From Dillenia suffruticosa (taxonomy: Eukaryota > Streptophyta > Magnoliopsida > Dilleniales > Dilleniaceae): a stretch of 64,000 bases of DNA. The notes under the pieces are model-generated. The model made no database searches. It was not told the origin of the DNA and saw only the letters and a list, made by a program, of their open reading frames with translations. How positions within the stretch are numbered: the first letter of the stretch is position 1; each line of letters opens with the position of its first letter. Shown one piece after another: positions 38,701 to 52,100 of this stretch. The translations under genes and the position numbers were made by a program. The DNA lies in NCBI GenBank assembly GCA_033439265.1, contig JAVTVX010000035.1, positions 7,978,001 through 8,042,000 of the forward strand, read 5' to 3'.

Positions 38701-41700
38701 AGCCAATTTCTTTGATTTGGTTAACTAAAGACCATTCTTGATAAAACCTTCCCACTTATGATTGAAGTTATGGTATGTTGGGAACACATTACAATCTGAA
38801 GTGGTTGCATGAGACTTATTTGAAGGGCCTAGAACTTGATGCCCGGAGTTAATACAAAAGGGGGGACTTGAAGTATTTTATATATTTAGCTACAAACCAT
38901 CACATAATGCAGATGGGATCTGAATAAAAGTTTTATTGGCTGGTTCCTCTATTTCCTGTAAATATATATATATTTTTTATGTGGGAGGGGGGATTATGCT
39001 GTACTTGGAGGTTTTACCGTAATTTCTGCAAGTGTGGATTCTTGTGTGTTTTAGATGACTAATAAGAAGATTGTGTTTCTCTCTAGTTTTTGTTTACTTT
39101 GTTTGTGTTTCTATGATACTTCTGTGCGGCTTGTAACATTTTCTGGGAAATCATACAGGGACACTCCTGATTGAACCCAAGCCTCAGGAGCCCACAAAAC
39201 ACCAGTATGTTTCTTAGTTAATTTTTTGAACTTATTGCTCAGTTGCAATTTCTTTGGTGCTCACACCTGAAACGATTTGTCAGGTATGACTGGGATGCAG
39301 CAACAACAGCTAATTTCCTCAGAAAATATGGCCTAATAGGTAATTCTCATTATTTTATTTTTTCCAGTACATCATTTTTGGTTATTCTGGTGTATCATTA
39401 TACTTACGGCCAATCTTTAAATAGTATTTAATTGACTTTTCATAATGCATTTGAATTGAGATCCTTTTTGTTTGTTTTCTTGTTTGTTTGACGTCCATGA
39501 GTCCTTTAGTAATCTTTTATGAATACCTTGTTATTCATAGTAGCAGATAGATTGAATGATGACTGAAACATTTTAGAAAAGTAGGTTGCTACCTTTGTTG
39601 CGAACTGAGTTTGTCTGTTGGGATGTGCTGCCTCTGATGTGTGCAAATACTGATATTACTCTCTCTCTCTCTCTGTTTCAAGCCTGTGAAAAATCACTTA
39701 TTAAAAACGAGTGAGTTTCAAGTTTTTCTTCTTCCTTTTTCCCCCCACTGACCTGCTGAAGATTTTTAAAAAGAAAAGGTAAATTATGAAACCATCGGTC
39801 AATTATATTGTTCTGGTTATTTGATGTGAGGGGCTGCTTATGTTGTGAGTGGCAACCTTTTTTCATAACTGATGCATCTGCAATTTAAAATTTTTCCATG
39901 TAAGGAATAATTTTGCTTCTGACTTGTTATGAAATAGGAACCAATGTTGTCTTACTTATGATGGTTTCCCCATGTTTGGGTCTTGCATAATGTTATCTAG
40001 GTGACTTTTAAGTTTGGCAGGAAATGAAAATGCCAATCGCAATTAAGTTTTTGACTCCTAATGTCAGGTCTTCTGTCATAATTTTGTCCTTCCACTCCTT
40101 TTTGTAGGAGAATTCAAGTTGAATATTGAATGCAATCATGCCACACTATCTGGTCACAGGTACGTCATACATTTTTTTGTGATCCTAATTCAGTTTAAGG
40201 TCCAAGAAATACACAAAACGATTTGCTAATTCATGTAACTCATCACGTGCAGCTGTCATCATGAGCTTGAGACTGCGAGGCTCAATGGTTTGCTAGGGAA
40301 CATTGATGCTAATACTGGAGATCCTCAGATTGGTATTGGAACTTTACAAAACATTTGACCCCCACAATTGTTCTTCTCTCGAACTTGATTGTTATCAATA
40401 ATATGCTTTATAACAAAGAATTCTCCAACTGCTTCAGGTTGGGATACAGATCAGTTCCTTACAGATATTGCAGAGGCCACTAATGTCATGATCAGCGTTA
40501 TCAGAAATGTATGTTAAACATGTTATTTACTCAAAATTTGTACCAAGAACTCTGTTATTCCTGATGGAATTTTGTGAATGTGTTCTGATTTTCCTTATAC
40601 TTACAGGGAGGTTTAGCACCTGGAGGATTCAACTTCGATGCCAAACTGTAAGCTTTCTAGCCTTTTCTATTAAATTTAATGGTCTTGATATATGAATATG
40701 ATTTTATGCCCATGTGCAAGTATTTGAGCCCTCATTTTCTCAATCCTTACATTTGAATTTGTGGTCAGATAAGTGTTTGGTGCCTGTACTTCGCCACTTT
40801 TATCCTTTAAAAAAAAAAAAAAAAATTCTATCACAACTGGATTCTTCTCCCCGTTTTTTCTTTTATCGATATTTGGCTTCTTGTTAATTTTTTTGGGATG
40901 CTATTTTTTTTTTTTTTTAATTCTATCACAATCTGGATTCTTTTCCCCATCTTTTCTTTTATCAATATTTGGCTTCTTGTTATTATTATTATTATTATTT
41001 TGTGTTGCTACAAAAATTTAGACGAAGAGAAAGCACAGATGTAGAGGACTTGTTCATAGCTCACATTACTGGAATGGATACCTTAGCACGTGGATTGCGA
41101 AATGCTGCAAAGCTGATTGAGGTACTTCAATTTTTCTCTCAATTTTATCTTTCCCCATCTCCCCATCTCCCCATCCTTTTCTTTTTTTTTTTTCTTTTCT
41201 TTTCTTTCTTTCTTTTTAGGTTTCTTCCTGAATGAGCTGACTCATATAATTTGATAAAAGGATGGATCACTGAATGAGCTAATCCGCAAGCGATTTGAGA
41301 GCTTTGACACAGAAATTGGAGCTTTGATTGAGGTAATTTACCATGGCAAGGTTGAAATGCCTATTTGTTATTTCTCTATCTTTTCATTGCCTTGTCTTTT
41401 CTTTTCTTTTCTTTTCTTTTTTCTTCCCCACTCCTCTTTTGGGGTAAATAAATGGGCGTGTTCTTCTGATAGGCTGGCAAGGCTGATTTTGATTTGCTTG
41501 ACAAGAAGGCTAAGGAGTGGGGAGAACCAAAGGTTCCTTCTGCTAAGCAGGTAATTCAAACTGCATAATTCCCTGATGATTTTTGTGATTATAGTTGAAC
41601 TCATGTGGATTACGAAGTACCCTGCTGACTCAAGTGCATGATAAATCATTTTTGTTAGTAACAACAGAATGAAAATTCTTATATCTGTTATTTCAATACC

Positions 41701-41894
41701 TTTTTTGGTAAGAACTTCGCAATGTTGGTTGCAGTGTACATATGACTGCCTTGTTCCTCTGTTTATCCTCATTTAATTTTTTTCTTAAAGATTGTCATGC
41801 TTTCCATCTTGTGGTTTTGAGTGTGAAATCATCATGAAAAATTTTTGTGCAATTGCAGGAGCTTGCGGAGATGATTTTCCAATCTGCACTGTAA
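35724..41894 (+). CDS. XYLA: Xylose isomerase (20 coding exons)
   Basis: D-xylose ketol-isomerase (EC 5.3.1.5), interconverting xylose and xylulose with two divalent metals. Coding exons: 35724-35801, 35877-35978, 36414-36488, 36574-36703, 36809-36900, 37171-37221, 38096-38172, 38250-38304, 38409-38510, 38616-38667, 39159-39204, 39284-39339, 40108-40159, 40253-40332, 40438-40508, 40607-40647, 41022-41121, 41261-41332, 41473-41550, 41859-41894. All are GT-AG with agreeing phases, giving 481 residues, close to the Arabidopsis enzyme (At5g57655). Seen: a hydrophobic N-terminal signal/anchor ([14 protein letters not shown]), the catalytic His in FWHTFRG (His96), [16 protein letters not shown], the metal/substrate Glu and Lys in LIEPKP (Glu277, Lys279), the HHELE region and [15 protein letters not shown]. 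It ends in EMIFQSAL. The signal sequence implies entry to the secretory route. No missing residue was noticed. A four-codon uORF in the leader (ATG at 34989) is possible. Confidence 0.97.
36327..36382. repeat. Tiny flanked A/GA-rich insertion in xylose isomerase intron
   Basis: cctaatgtttca occurs at 36327-36338 and 36371-36382, flanking 32 bp made of ttcgtcac, 11 A and a GA run. It looks like a target duplication around a retro-insertion reduced to its tail. A third ctaatgtttc at about 36389 allows a simple slippage origin instead. Confidence 0.45.
40810..41010. repeat. Short duplicated T/A-rich block in xylose isomerase intron 16
   Basis: attctatcacaa-ctggattc-ttctcccc and the following atcttttatc-atatttggcttc occur twice, near 40824-40890 and 40919-40980, and are followed by (TTA)n. 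It is a diverged local duplication inside the intron and is not coding. Confidence 0.7.
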
Positions 41895-43390
41895 AAGGTC
41901 GACATGCAGCATGCATTTACCACGAGTCTCCTAGATGGAAGTACAGTGGGCCTCGAGAATAATATGGTAGACAGTTATTTTTATTATTATGAAGCAGGTT
42001 TGACTCCAATTTTGTGGAGAACCAAATGGAAATTTTTTTTTTGGGGGGGGGGGGTTTGGGTGTCCATTTTTTCCCCTTTATTTTCTGCCGAATGCTTTGT
42101 TCCAAGGTAATTAGTTATATCCGTGTTTATAATGAAAGTTGACCTCATCATTACAAAGAGATCCTTTGTTGAATCTTTTGTTTTTTTGGAATATTGGAGA
42201 CTCAGAACTTGAAATCTTTTACAAGTGAAGAGGGTAGGTGTTAGTTGATATGGTGTTCATTAGTGCTCTTTGTTGAGTCTTTCAGGTTCTCTCACTCTTG
42301 TGTGCATCTTTGAGCAATTTCTAAATTTTCAGCCATTTCTTTTGTCTAAAAGTTCTTCAAGCGTTGGGACTCATGAGACAACAGCGTGCGATTCATGAAA
42401 TGAACAAATGAAGTGATTATATACTAGTAGGATCTTTACAATTGCATTGATTTATATCTTTTGCAGTAAATCTATAGTTGGCCAAAGTCATTAGGTAAAA
42501 GATCAGCCTATGTTTATTGGATTGGATTGGATTAAAATTGTTTTAGAAATTGATAATCATCTGCACAACCGTTTCGAAGAGAACCCATCTCAAATCTTTT
42601 ATTCTTTGTGCTCCGAGATTACTCCTAAAATTGTTATGAACATCTTTTCCTAGAAAACATTTTGGTCTCCATTTGTATCTCATCCTCTTGTCTTTCTTTT
42701 CACCTTTTCTATTGATATTACTTTTTAACCAAAGCATAAATGTTTTTGTAAGAAATATAAGATTTTATAAATACAAATTAAATTTTTGGTGAAAATTCTA
42801 AAAATATAGTTATATCCATAATTTTTTTGTATTAAAAAATTTATTTATTCCCAATTTTATCTGTCTTAACTTTTTTCGTCATTATATTTAAAGATTTAAA
42901 CTAACGAAAACCGATACAAAATACAAAACTACCAGCAACTTTTGTACCGTTCAAAAAATATTATAGTAGTTCCATGCAAAAATAATTTTTAAAAACTTAT
43001 AAATTTAATAAATATTTATATACAATAATATTCTTGCTTAGACAAACAGATATAAACACAAGATTTATCCCCAAAAGCCAAGGATTGAATTACTGTTGCT
43101 TTTGTAGTGTATTAAGCATTAATGGAACCTTTTAGATATACATGACAAATTTATAAGCAAACTAACTTACTTCTATAGTAAAGCAGTGATTCCAATGACT
43201 TATAATCCAATTAATATCAATTGTGATGTATTTAGATTTGAAAATTATATTTTATAATTAATAATAAATAGTTAATATTATTACAAAATTATTATAATGA
43301 GAATCAAATAATAGAAAATTTTAAAATTTTTATTTTTATTGATATTTATGAATTTGTGATTATTTAATTATTATTTCATAATGATATTAT
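41895..43390. other. Intergenic region and isomerase 3' UTR
   Basis: No gene seen. Holds a T10G12 run (42033-42054) and AT-rich DNA. Confidence 0.6.
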
Positions 43391-43395
43391 TTCTC

Positions 43396-43403
43396 TATAT
43401 AAA
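43396..43403 (+). promoter_or_regulatory. TATA box of the At4g14100-like gene
   Basis: tctctatataaaag is a good plant TATA match, 266 bp before the chosen ATG. The leader also holds a GA run just before the start. Confidence 0.6.
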
Positions 43404-43661
43404 AGACAATAAAATAATGAGCAATTATCGAATTGAGCCAATTGTTATCATAACCTGGGAGGTGGTATCTCATCCACGAGGATTGTATACAATCTCCGAG
43501 TTATGTTTGGTCCCTCTTCACCTTTTTCTACACCTACACGTTAGCAAAATGGCAGAATAATGTGGGCCATTCACAAAGAAGTAATAATGTGATGTTTAGT
43601 CATGTATGTCAGGGGTAGGATGCTTCTAACCAAGCATACTTCTGTTGTGAGAGAGAGAGAG

Positions 43662-44962
43662 ATGAAGTTGCTCAAAAACCATGTCTATTTCACCACACTC
43701 ATCCTCCAACTCTTGACTTACATCCCCCACGCAACCAGGTCAACCCCAACTCCACAGCCATGGCCACAACAGTTCCATGCACTCCTCTACATGAACCTCA
43801 GCTCAACCAAGCTGCAGCTCAGCGACCTCTGGTACGACTGGCCCGGGGGTAGAAACGTCAATATATTCCAAAGGCAACTCGGCGAGGTTTTATACGACGT
43901 GGAGTGGAACAACGGCACTTCCTTCTACTTCACCAGGGATGGGCACTGCGAGATTATGGAATTCGAGGTGGGCATTCCCCGACCAGATTTCCTTGACGGG
44001 TCGAATTACCTCGGCATGGTGGTGACCGATGGGTTCTTGTGTAATGTTTGGGAGAAGGTGGATTTTATCTGGTACTACGAGGATGTCATGACCAAAAGGC
44101 CCGTTCGTTGGGATTTCTATGATGGTGAGTCAATCTCTCAGCCGTTCACTTTCCATAAATCTTGTTCCATGCACTTTTGAATTTGATCACAATCACTGTG
44201 AATTGGTAAACAAACTTTAGGAAAATCATCCTTTATTATGAGAAATTTGTAGTATAGGTTAATTAAGGACATGAAAAAGGCGAAAGACAAAATTGGTAAA
44301 GTCTATTCTAGTGGAGGCTGGAGCAGAGCCAAAAAAGGTCTATTTAATAGGAGAATATACTATTGGCACCGCAGGAGAAATAATCTGGTGGCCATTTCAT
44401 CGATGCCAATAATGCATAAAGAGACAAATGAGTAATGGGGGGGGGGGGGGGGGTTAACCCTGTGTGTACCATGTTCACAGAAAAACATTATCGTCCCACC
44501 CAAACAAAAATAGTTTTAAGGAAGATGTTTCATTTTCATCCAATTTTTTGTGGTTTTCGTTGATGTCAAAATAGATAAGAAAACAAAAAATCTGGGTTTT
44601 TCCCCCAAAAGGATATACTTGTAGGAGCACTGTAAGGAAATTGATCTCTTGCAATTTTAGCTCTGTGCTCGCTCAATATAGACAAAGAGTTCCATGACCA
44701 ACAGTAGGATGGATCATGGGGTGTTTTTGTTGCATAAACGGAAAATCCCAAATGATAATTAGAAAAATTATGCATCTGTACATTCCTGATTTTTGTGTTA
44801 AATGTGATAAAATTTGTAGCTCATGTCTCCGACGGGTTTTGTATGTAAATTGTAGGAATTTCTACACACGTGATGACATTTGAAGTTGGGGCAGTTCTAC
44901 ATGATTCACTTACCCAAGCACCTGCATATTGTTTCACCCAACACGAATCAGATGCAGAATGA
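43662..44962 (+). CDS. Secreted At4g14100-like protein of unknown function (two exons)
   Basis: Homologue of Arabidopsis At4g14100, a plant family annotated in databases as uncharacterised or as a putative glycosyl-transferring protein; its biochemical role is not known to me. Exons 43662-44124 and 44856-44962 join with a GT-AG intron (g|ga) to 189 residues. The N-terminus [10 protein letters not shown] with [10 protein letters not shown] reads as a signal peptide. The mature part holds [64 protein letters not shown] and MTFEVGAVL, in family order, with several Trp and paired Cys. I chose the ATG at 43662 because it gives a clean signal peptide. An upstream in-frame ATG at 43602 would add 20 charged residues and is less likely. 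The intron contains a 17-G run (44437-44453). Confidence 0.92.
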
Positions 44963-45642
44963 AGAATGCCATGTTTACTTGCTTGGAAACTTCGAATTCT
45001 ATGTTTTACTGTATTAATGACACATGAAATAGTGGGTCATATGAGTAATATTGTAATGGATACCGAACATTTAGAATTCAATAAATAAGCTTTGTGTTTA
45101 GGATTTATTTGAAAAATGATAAAAAGGTTTGCAGCTAAATGCAACTATTGAATGCCACATTACCACCACCAGTGGATATCACTCTACATGTTGAATGATA
45201 GAAATGCAATTCCAAAAATGATATATGTGCAGGAGCCAAATTGTACACTTCCAAAAAGAAAATGTATTCTTATTTTGGTCTCTTTTCTAAGTTTTCCTTG
45301 ATTTGTTGTGGGGCGAGTTAAATATGAATACAGTTTCTAACTCATTTATCAAATACATAAATAAATTTGGTCAGTAGACCTAATTGTTTGGAGCCCTACC
45401 CGTGGCATGACATGAGCACAACTTTGAAATAAGGTACGGCATACCAAAAGATGGTGCCAAAAAAGGGGTTAAAAGGTGGGGTGTTTTAATTCCATGCAAT
45501 AATATAAATAACCAAAAATTACAAATATAATTCATTTATGTATATTCTGTTTGAACCAATATTGAGTTAAACAAGTTAATCTGTGGGGTAGGTCTCTTTT
45601 ATAATTATCTAAGCCAAGCGTCTTGGACAAAAATTTCGTCTC

Positions 45643-45680
<38 letters not shown>

Positions 45681-45919
45681 CGGGGATACAGAGGGCATTA
45701 TAAAATTTGTCTTAACCTTATCAGAGAAACCATTTCTTGACTTACACGCTGTTTTGGGTTTATTCGGGTTGCGTCTCGGTTCTTGTTCTTCCCTTCTTCA
45801 TTCAGAAAGAGAGAACGAGAGTCCGCTTCTTAACCCCCGATGATTTTCTAAATTTTGTAATTCAACACCAAAAGTATTAACACAGCTAGCAAGCAGACCC
45901 TCTCCTTTGTACTCAGGCA

Positions 45920-45970
<51 letters not shown>

Positions 45971-46114
45971 CCCTCCTCTCTCCTAAAACTGAATTTGATG
46001 TTTCTTTAACAGGGAAGGAACAGGGTTCTGCCTTGCAGATCTGGTCAGAGTTGTATCCAAGATTCAATGATACTCACCTGATCTGTTCTGACTCTCCATA
46101 GAAATTTCAACAAT
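44963..46114. other. Intergenic region and ARL1 promoter/leader
   Basis: No gene. Holds a (GA) run at 45646-45676 and a (CT) run at 45921-45962, the latter within about 200 bp of the ARL1 start and probably in its leader. No clear TATA was seen, which fits a CT-rich housekeeping promoter. Confidence 0.6.
45646..45962 (+). promoter_or_regulatory. GA and CT microsatellites upstream of ARL1
   Basis: About 31 bp of GA (45646-45676) and about 40 bp of CT (45921-45962) lie 245 bp apart and are complementary to each other. Such tracts are known binding sites for plant BPC/GAGA factors. If both are transcribed they could pair as a long hairpin in the leader. Function is inferred. Confidence 0.5.
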
Positions 46115-49100
46115 ATGGGTCTGTTATTTAGTCGAATGTTCTCTTCGCTATTTGGCAACCAAGAGGCTCGGATCCTAGTTCTTGGCCTCGACAATGCTGG
46201 CAAAACCACAATTCTCTGTATGATTTTTCAAGTTTTGGTGGATACCATTTTCAATTTTGGTATTTTTAGTTGTGGGTTTTTCTTATTCTTTTTTTCTGCA
46301 ATTAACTGTTTGTGATACTGTTTTGCTTCAGATCGACTTCAAATGGGAGAAGTTGTCTCCACAATTCCAAGTAGGTATTCTTTCTCTATTATTGTTATTA
46401 TTATTATTTGTGCGATAGTTTCATTTATGGTTGATAAATGTGGATTTGATTTTGATGCAGCAATTGGGTTTAATGTGGAAACCGTGCAGTATAACAATAT
46501 CAAGTTTCAAGTATGGGATCTGGGTATGTATGTCCCTTTTCTTTCTTGGAGTTGACCGTTGGATATGTCTATTATATTTGGCATGCTGGAATCCAACTTT
46601 TCTCTTAGGAAGTTGTCTTGCTTCTTAAGTTTTGTGTGCCCATCATGACTTCTTATCCCCCCCTTTTAGTAATCATAATGAACCTAATTTGGTGAAGTTA
46701 GATCAGAGATGGATGGGACCGTGTAAGTATTCATTTTTGCCTTGGGTCTCAATTGTTTTACTAAAAAGTGGTCCTAGTAAGATGATGCCATGATCTAGAA
46801 AGGATGAGCTTACCTTGAGAAAAAAATCAGAGTTTTAACTCCCTGAGAGTCAGAGGCAACTTTCACGTGCACCTTTGTGGTATTCAGATAAGAATACCCA
46901 AGAGTCTCTGAGCATGGACGTTCAAAATGGGGGAATATCATTCTTTCCTGATTATTAACACATGCAGTGTGCCTTTCTTTATAGTACTTCTTGGGCATTT
47001 ACCCAACACCTAAGTAGTACTTAAGGCATATGCTAAATAATTACAATTAAGATATTTCTTGGAGCCAAATAAAAAATATTTTAGTTGATTTTTTTTTTTA
47101 ATTTACTTCATCTCCAAATGTTTTTTTTTTTTTGGGTCAGAGGAGAAGTGTAAAATATGAAATTCAATTGAATTATATTTCTTGAAACAAGCAAAATAAT
47201 CTTGGACTTAAATTCTAGATTTTTATCTTATATTAATTAAGTAATTATGTGTAAGTTCATTTACATATCACTGTTTTTAAGGATTTACGAGTTCATATTT
47301 TTTGTGGAGTTCTAATTGAATCCCACACTTTTTTATTTGTTCCAAATAAAAAAAATTGGATTTAGAATTGAATTCCACAAATTGTGGAAATTGTTTGATT
47401 CCAAACATATTCTAATAGTGTTGGAATGATGGTACCGTTTTAGAATTGTAGAACCAATGTGTTATGGATAAGTTTTCTACATTGTTGTCATGGAACTAAA
47501 AGAATCGGCTGTATCTGCCATGACCTGATTATAATCAGTCACTGTCATGATCATTATGACTTGTTACAGGGGGCATAATGGCCTTAGTGCCCTGATGGCT
47601 GAGAGATGGCTGTTATGTCCCAGTTACAGATTATGATAGGCTATAATAGGGCTTAATGACACAGTCAGTACGTCAATGTAAGATTACTGCAACACCTCCA
47701 TAAACTCATGAAAATCTATGAATCCATGATGAACAATTTTCATTACATTACACCTGTTGTGCCAATATTATTATCTTCGAATCCTCGACCATGACCATGA
47801 TGACAAATGGAAATCCAGATGATGGGCTTTACTTTTCTGATTACCACCCCAATGTTTGCCACTAGTGTGGGCATCTTGGTGTTAATGATGAGGAGTCCTG
47901 TAATGGCATTTACGAATGGCAACTATGACCATGATTTAAATTGCTGAGGAGTGTGTGAAGTCTGCCAACAATATCTTCGTGTTGATGGAAGAAGTATGAT
48001 AATTTTAGAGAGCCAGTTCTTTTCCACCCCTCTTTTGTGGGACATGATTGCCTCTTATAATTTCTTATGGTTTGTAGATGATGGGGATGGGAAATAGGAG
48101 ATAACATTAAAGATTAGAAATATATATATATTGGTATCTTTGAGTATAATTTATCCCCTACTTTTTATATTTTCTGTCTCTTATAATACTTCTTTTGTTG
48201 TAAAAAAATTTTCAAGCTATGTCAATTCAGTGTGAGTATTAGGTGTATGATTTCAATGCTGTATAGAAGCCATGTGCTACTGTAGATTTTTGATTTCTTT
48301 TCTTGGGGGGGGGGATATTGAGTTTGTTGTCTTGCTTCATAGCCTACAAACCAAAGATTTGCCAAATTGCTTAGAACTCCTATGTTGGTTGTGTTAAAGA
48401 ATCAACATATTTGTCTTGAATAATCTCTTCTGGTATGAGGTAGAAATCATCATAGAGGATTTACAAGGATATAGATGAACAAACTGCAATATGTGGTGCT
48501 AACCCACTATAGTTTCCTTCCTCCCCAGGATACGAGTTTTCTATTTAGGATTATTAAGCTTCAAAGATGTTACTATACTATGCTTGTTGGCTTGCTGAGT
48601 ACATGTTCCTAAAGGTGCAGTTGAATTGTGAGTTCATTTGGTATTGTTGCATACAAGTTCGTAATGTTATTGTCTTAGTTTCACAAGTGTTGTTTTTTCT
48701 AGAGTTGACAAGAAGACTATATTGTTACTTTTTCTGTCATTTTCTCCATTCCCTTTTTTCTTCTCTTTCTCGGGGGCACGCACGCTCATGGGGGTGGGGG
48801 TGGATCAACGTGGGGTAGGCTATTAACTTAACTGCATTCATGATTGCATATTGGCACTTGAGTTGTGAGGCTTTTCGCACATGGATGGTTCTTTATGCTT
48901 ATGTCTAATATACCATAGCTACCATGCTTTGCCAGTTGATACATTATTGGTGTATCAATTAGAGTTGCAGAATGAAAACCAGGTGTTTTTATATCAAAAC
49001 AATATGTGGTTTAGCAAAAGCAGCAGCCTTATCGTGCCAATCATGGTGAAAAAGGGATAAGATTCCAATGAACTTGTCATGCTTTGCTGGAAAGTGATCA

Positions 49101-52100
49101 TAGGTCTTTTAGTTGCTTTATTATAGTTGATCTTAGTCTATCCGAGAACCTCATTGCACCATAAGATGGTTTTTTCCCTTTCATGTTCCAAAAAGAGTTC
49201 AATCTCTGAATGGCTTGTTTACTTGATTTAATAGAAGGCGATGGCTTGTTATGCTATGATAATCCTTTGTGGAAATTTGTATTTAAATTAACAGATGTCA
49301 TTAGTGATTTTAATTAGTGTTGAGAAGTGGTCTTTTGATTCTATTGAACTTCTGATCCACAATTAGACCCAAGCTCAATATAGAGGAGCATCGCATTAAG
49401 TAGGTACAGGGGTAAAGCTAGAAGGAGTACAAGATGCTGGGGGCAAGGGGGTGGAGGAGGGAGGGGTTATAGATTGTAAGGAACAAAGAACATTTTAAAA
49501 GATTTTAGCAGTATTTTTATGCCTTTAATGACATCTCTGATCCTTTAGTAGCTTTTACTGAAATGCTGCTAAAAGTATACATGTTATTTTTTCCAAAAAT
49601 TCCCGCTGGTGGGGGGGGGGAGTGGGAGGGACTCCTGGCTTTGCCATTGGGTAGGTAGCAAGTGCAAAATCTAGGCCACGCAAATTAAAAAAAGGACTCA
49701 CCCAGTGTACAAAGTGCTCCCCGGCTTAACGCGGGGGTAGGCTTAACGCGGGGGTAGGGGGAGGGTGGACGTATATGTATGCAACCTTCCCCTTGTATTT
49801 TTTTGCAAAGAGGCCATTTCCATGCAAATTATGAGGATGAATATAAGAATACATAATGGAAATAGCAAATTCGTAAACCTGTTTGGGACTTAAGGTTTAG
49901 TTGAGTTGCAATGCAAGTGAACTTTTTAACCGTCTAAACAACCATGTGTAGATGAATGGGGAAAACAATCATAGGGAGAATGAGGAAAATTTCAGACTTG
50001 AAAAGAGATCATTTAATATCCTTTAATAATAACGACAGCATCCATGAGTCCATTTGGTTAGGAGGTGGAACGGAAGCACTATGGTAGGCCCTCATCAAGC
50101 AAGTCTCATTCCTCCTAAGGGGCTTTCAAGTGGTGGGTTTAAGTTGTTGGAGAAAGCTAGTCATTCGAGTGATTGATCATAAAATTTCATTACTTTATAT
50201 ATGCATCTCTCTCAGGACTTTTGGTGATAGTTTTGGTCTGTGAAACAAAATAATTGGCAAATTAGATTTAGAGAGATGAGAAATAATAATTTTTAACGAG
50301 TTGGCTCAGATAAAGAACACCATCTAGTTAGTTCCAAGATGCTTCAAGTGTTAGTTGCAAGTTACTTTAAGTGCCTTAAGAGTTTTTCAATGACCAAGTT
50401 CCAAAGAGATTGGCAATCTGTTAATTTTCTTAATGGCATTGAATAAGGATGCTTCATCCGCCTTACTTTCCTTCTAATGATATTTATTTATTTATTTGTT
50501 CATCTTAAGGTGTTTGCAAGACTAAGTCTAAAGTTGGGTCGTTTGTTGGTAACTTGTTAAGAGTGGTAATTTTGTTGCACAAAGTGATTGACAGCAAGTT
50601 TATCCTGTGAGAAAATGGGTGGGGTTCACCAAAATGTGGACATCATCTTCTGGATTGAAAAAGTAGAAAACAGTTATTTGACTCGAACCGTTTTTACCGG
50701 GGGCTAAAGCTGAATTGTGTTAAATTGAATTGACACTTCTATCTTACTCATCAGTTGTCACTTGTCAGTGCAATATGGAAGAGAGTTCAAGTAATTAAGG
50801 AGATATAATATTTTGCATAATCTTTTGTAGTATTTTATGATGTTTAGTTTTATTCAGCACATTCTAACTGTATGATTCTTTATGTCCTTGCAGGTGGCCA
50901 GACTAGTATCAGGTAAACTTTGAATAACATATATCTTCTTTGTTTCTTTCCTATATATAAATTTAGATTTTTCATTTTTAGTTCTATTATATTTTCAATA
51001 GTGAACTATTCATCTATAAATTCGTAGTGTTTTGTACTTTTGTCATTTTGTTTGGGGTAGTCATTGGATTTCATCAAAGAAAATTATAGTCCCGAACTAT
51101 GATATAACTGAGAAAAGGAGCAATGATATCCTCCAAAGATGGTATGAACAATCTAATTCCGAGAAAAGGAGCAATGATATCCTCTGAAGATGGCATGAAT
51201 GATCTAATTTCTAAACGCAATGGCTAGGATATTCCCTTGAAATGTGCATTCCTTACTTATTGTCTAAACTGGACAAAGTGGTATTCCTGCCATTAACTTG
51301 CAATTTCTCTTCTCTCATATCTTTCCGTTTGAAACTATGTTGCCACATCTCCAGACAACCAAAGAATCCCCATAGAGAAAATTTTGCCCATGGCTATAAG
51401 GTATGCTGTAAAACAGTTGGAAAAAAAAAATCATCCCAGTGGTAAGCTATGATGGGTATGAGGGAGACACTTCTATTTGTGGTTGTTGATGCTAATTAAA
51501 TCATTCTCTCTTTCCACTAATCCTGCTAGCTGATATCATTGCTAGTCAGGTTCGCCTTGAACAGCTGCCGTCTTTGTTTTGTTACAGTTATCAAACAAAA
51601 AGATCAAGTGATGGTTGACCCTTTTGTAATGTATGAAGTATGCAGGGAAACTATGCTGTAATGAGGTTTTTAATTCATATGATTTATTTATTTTTAACCT
51701 ATTCCGCATAAGTTTGAGGGGTATTGCCCTTGTTGCATATGAGATTGGTCCTCCAAGCAAGTATGTTTGGAGGGATTATCCTTTTAAGCTAAGGGATTAT
51801 CCTTTTAAGCTAAGCCATTTTGGTCATTGTTTTGAAGATTCTAATGCTGTCCACGCTGTAAAATTTCTACAGACTTCTCACAAAGAGTGATTTGCTGTGA
51901 ATTTCAGTCAAATTTGACACCTCAAAAATGCATATGCCCTAAAATGATGGACTATATTGGTCCACCATGGTGCCAATCTTATTACCTGGATCCAACATTG
52001 ACAAGATGAGCTCGTCAAACATTCTTGTCAACTGATGCTGCTGCTAAAGGACACGGTTGAGGAGTTCATCTGTTTATTAAATGCTCTTTTGTTTTGCATC

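Noticed and set aside
43602-43661. Upstream ATG as the start of the At4g14100-like protein
   Set aside because: It would put 20 charged residues before a clean signal peptide, and the GA run makes the stretch look like leader.
47500-48110. Possible transposon or gene piece in ARL1 intron 3
   Set aside because: Somewhat GC-richer, but no translation gave a recognisable motif and no terminal repeats were found.
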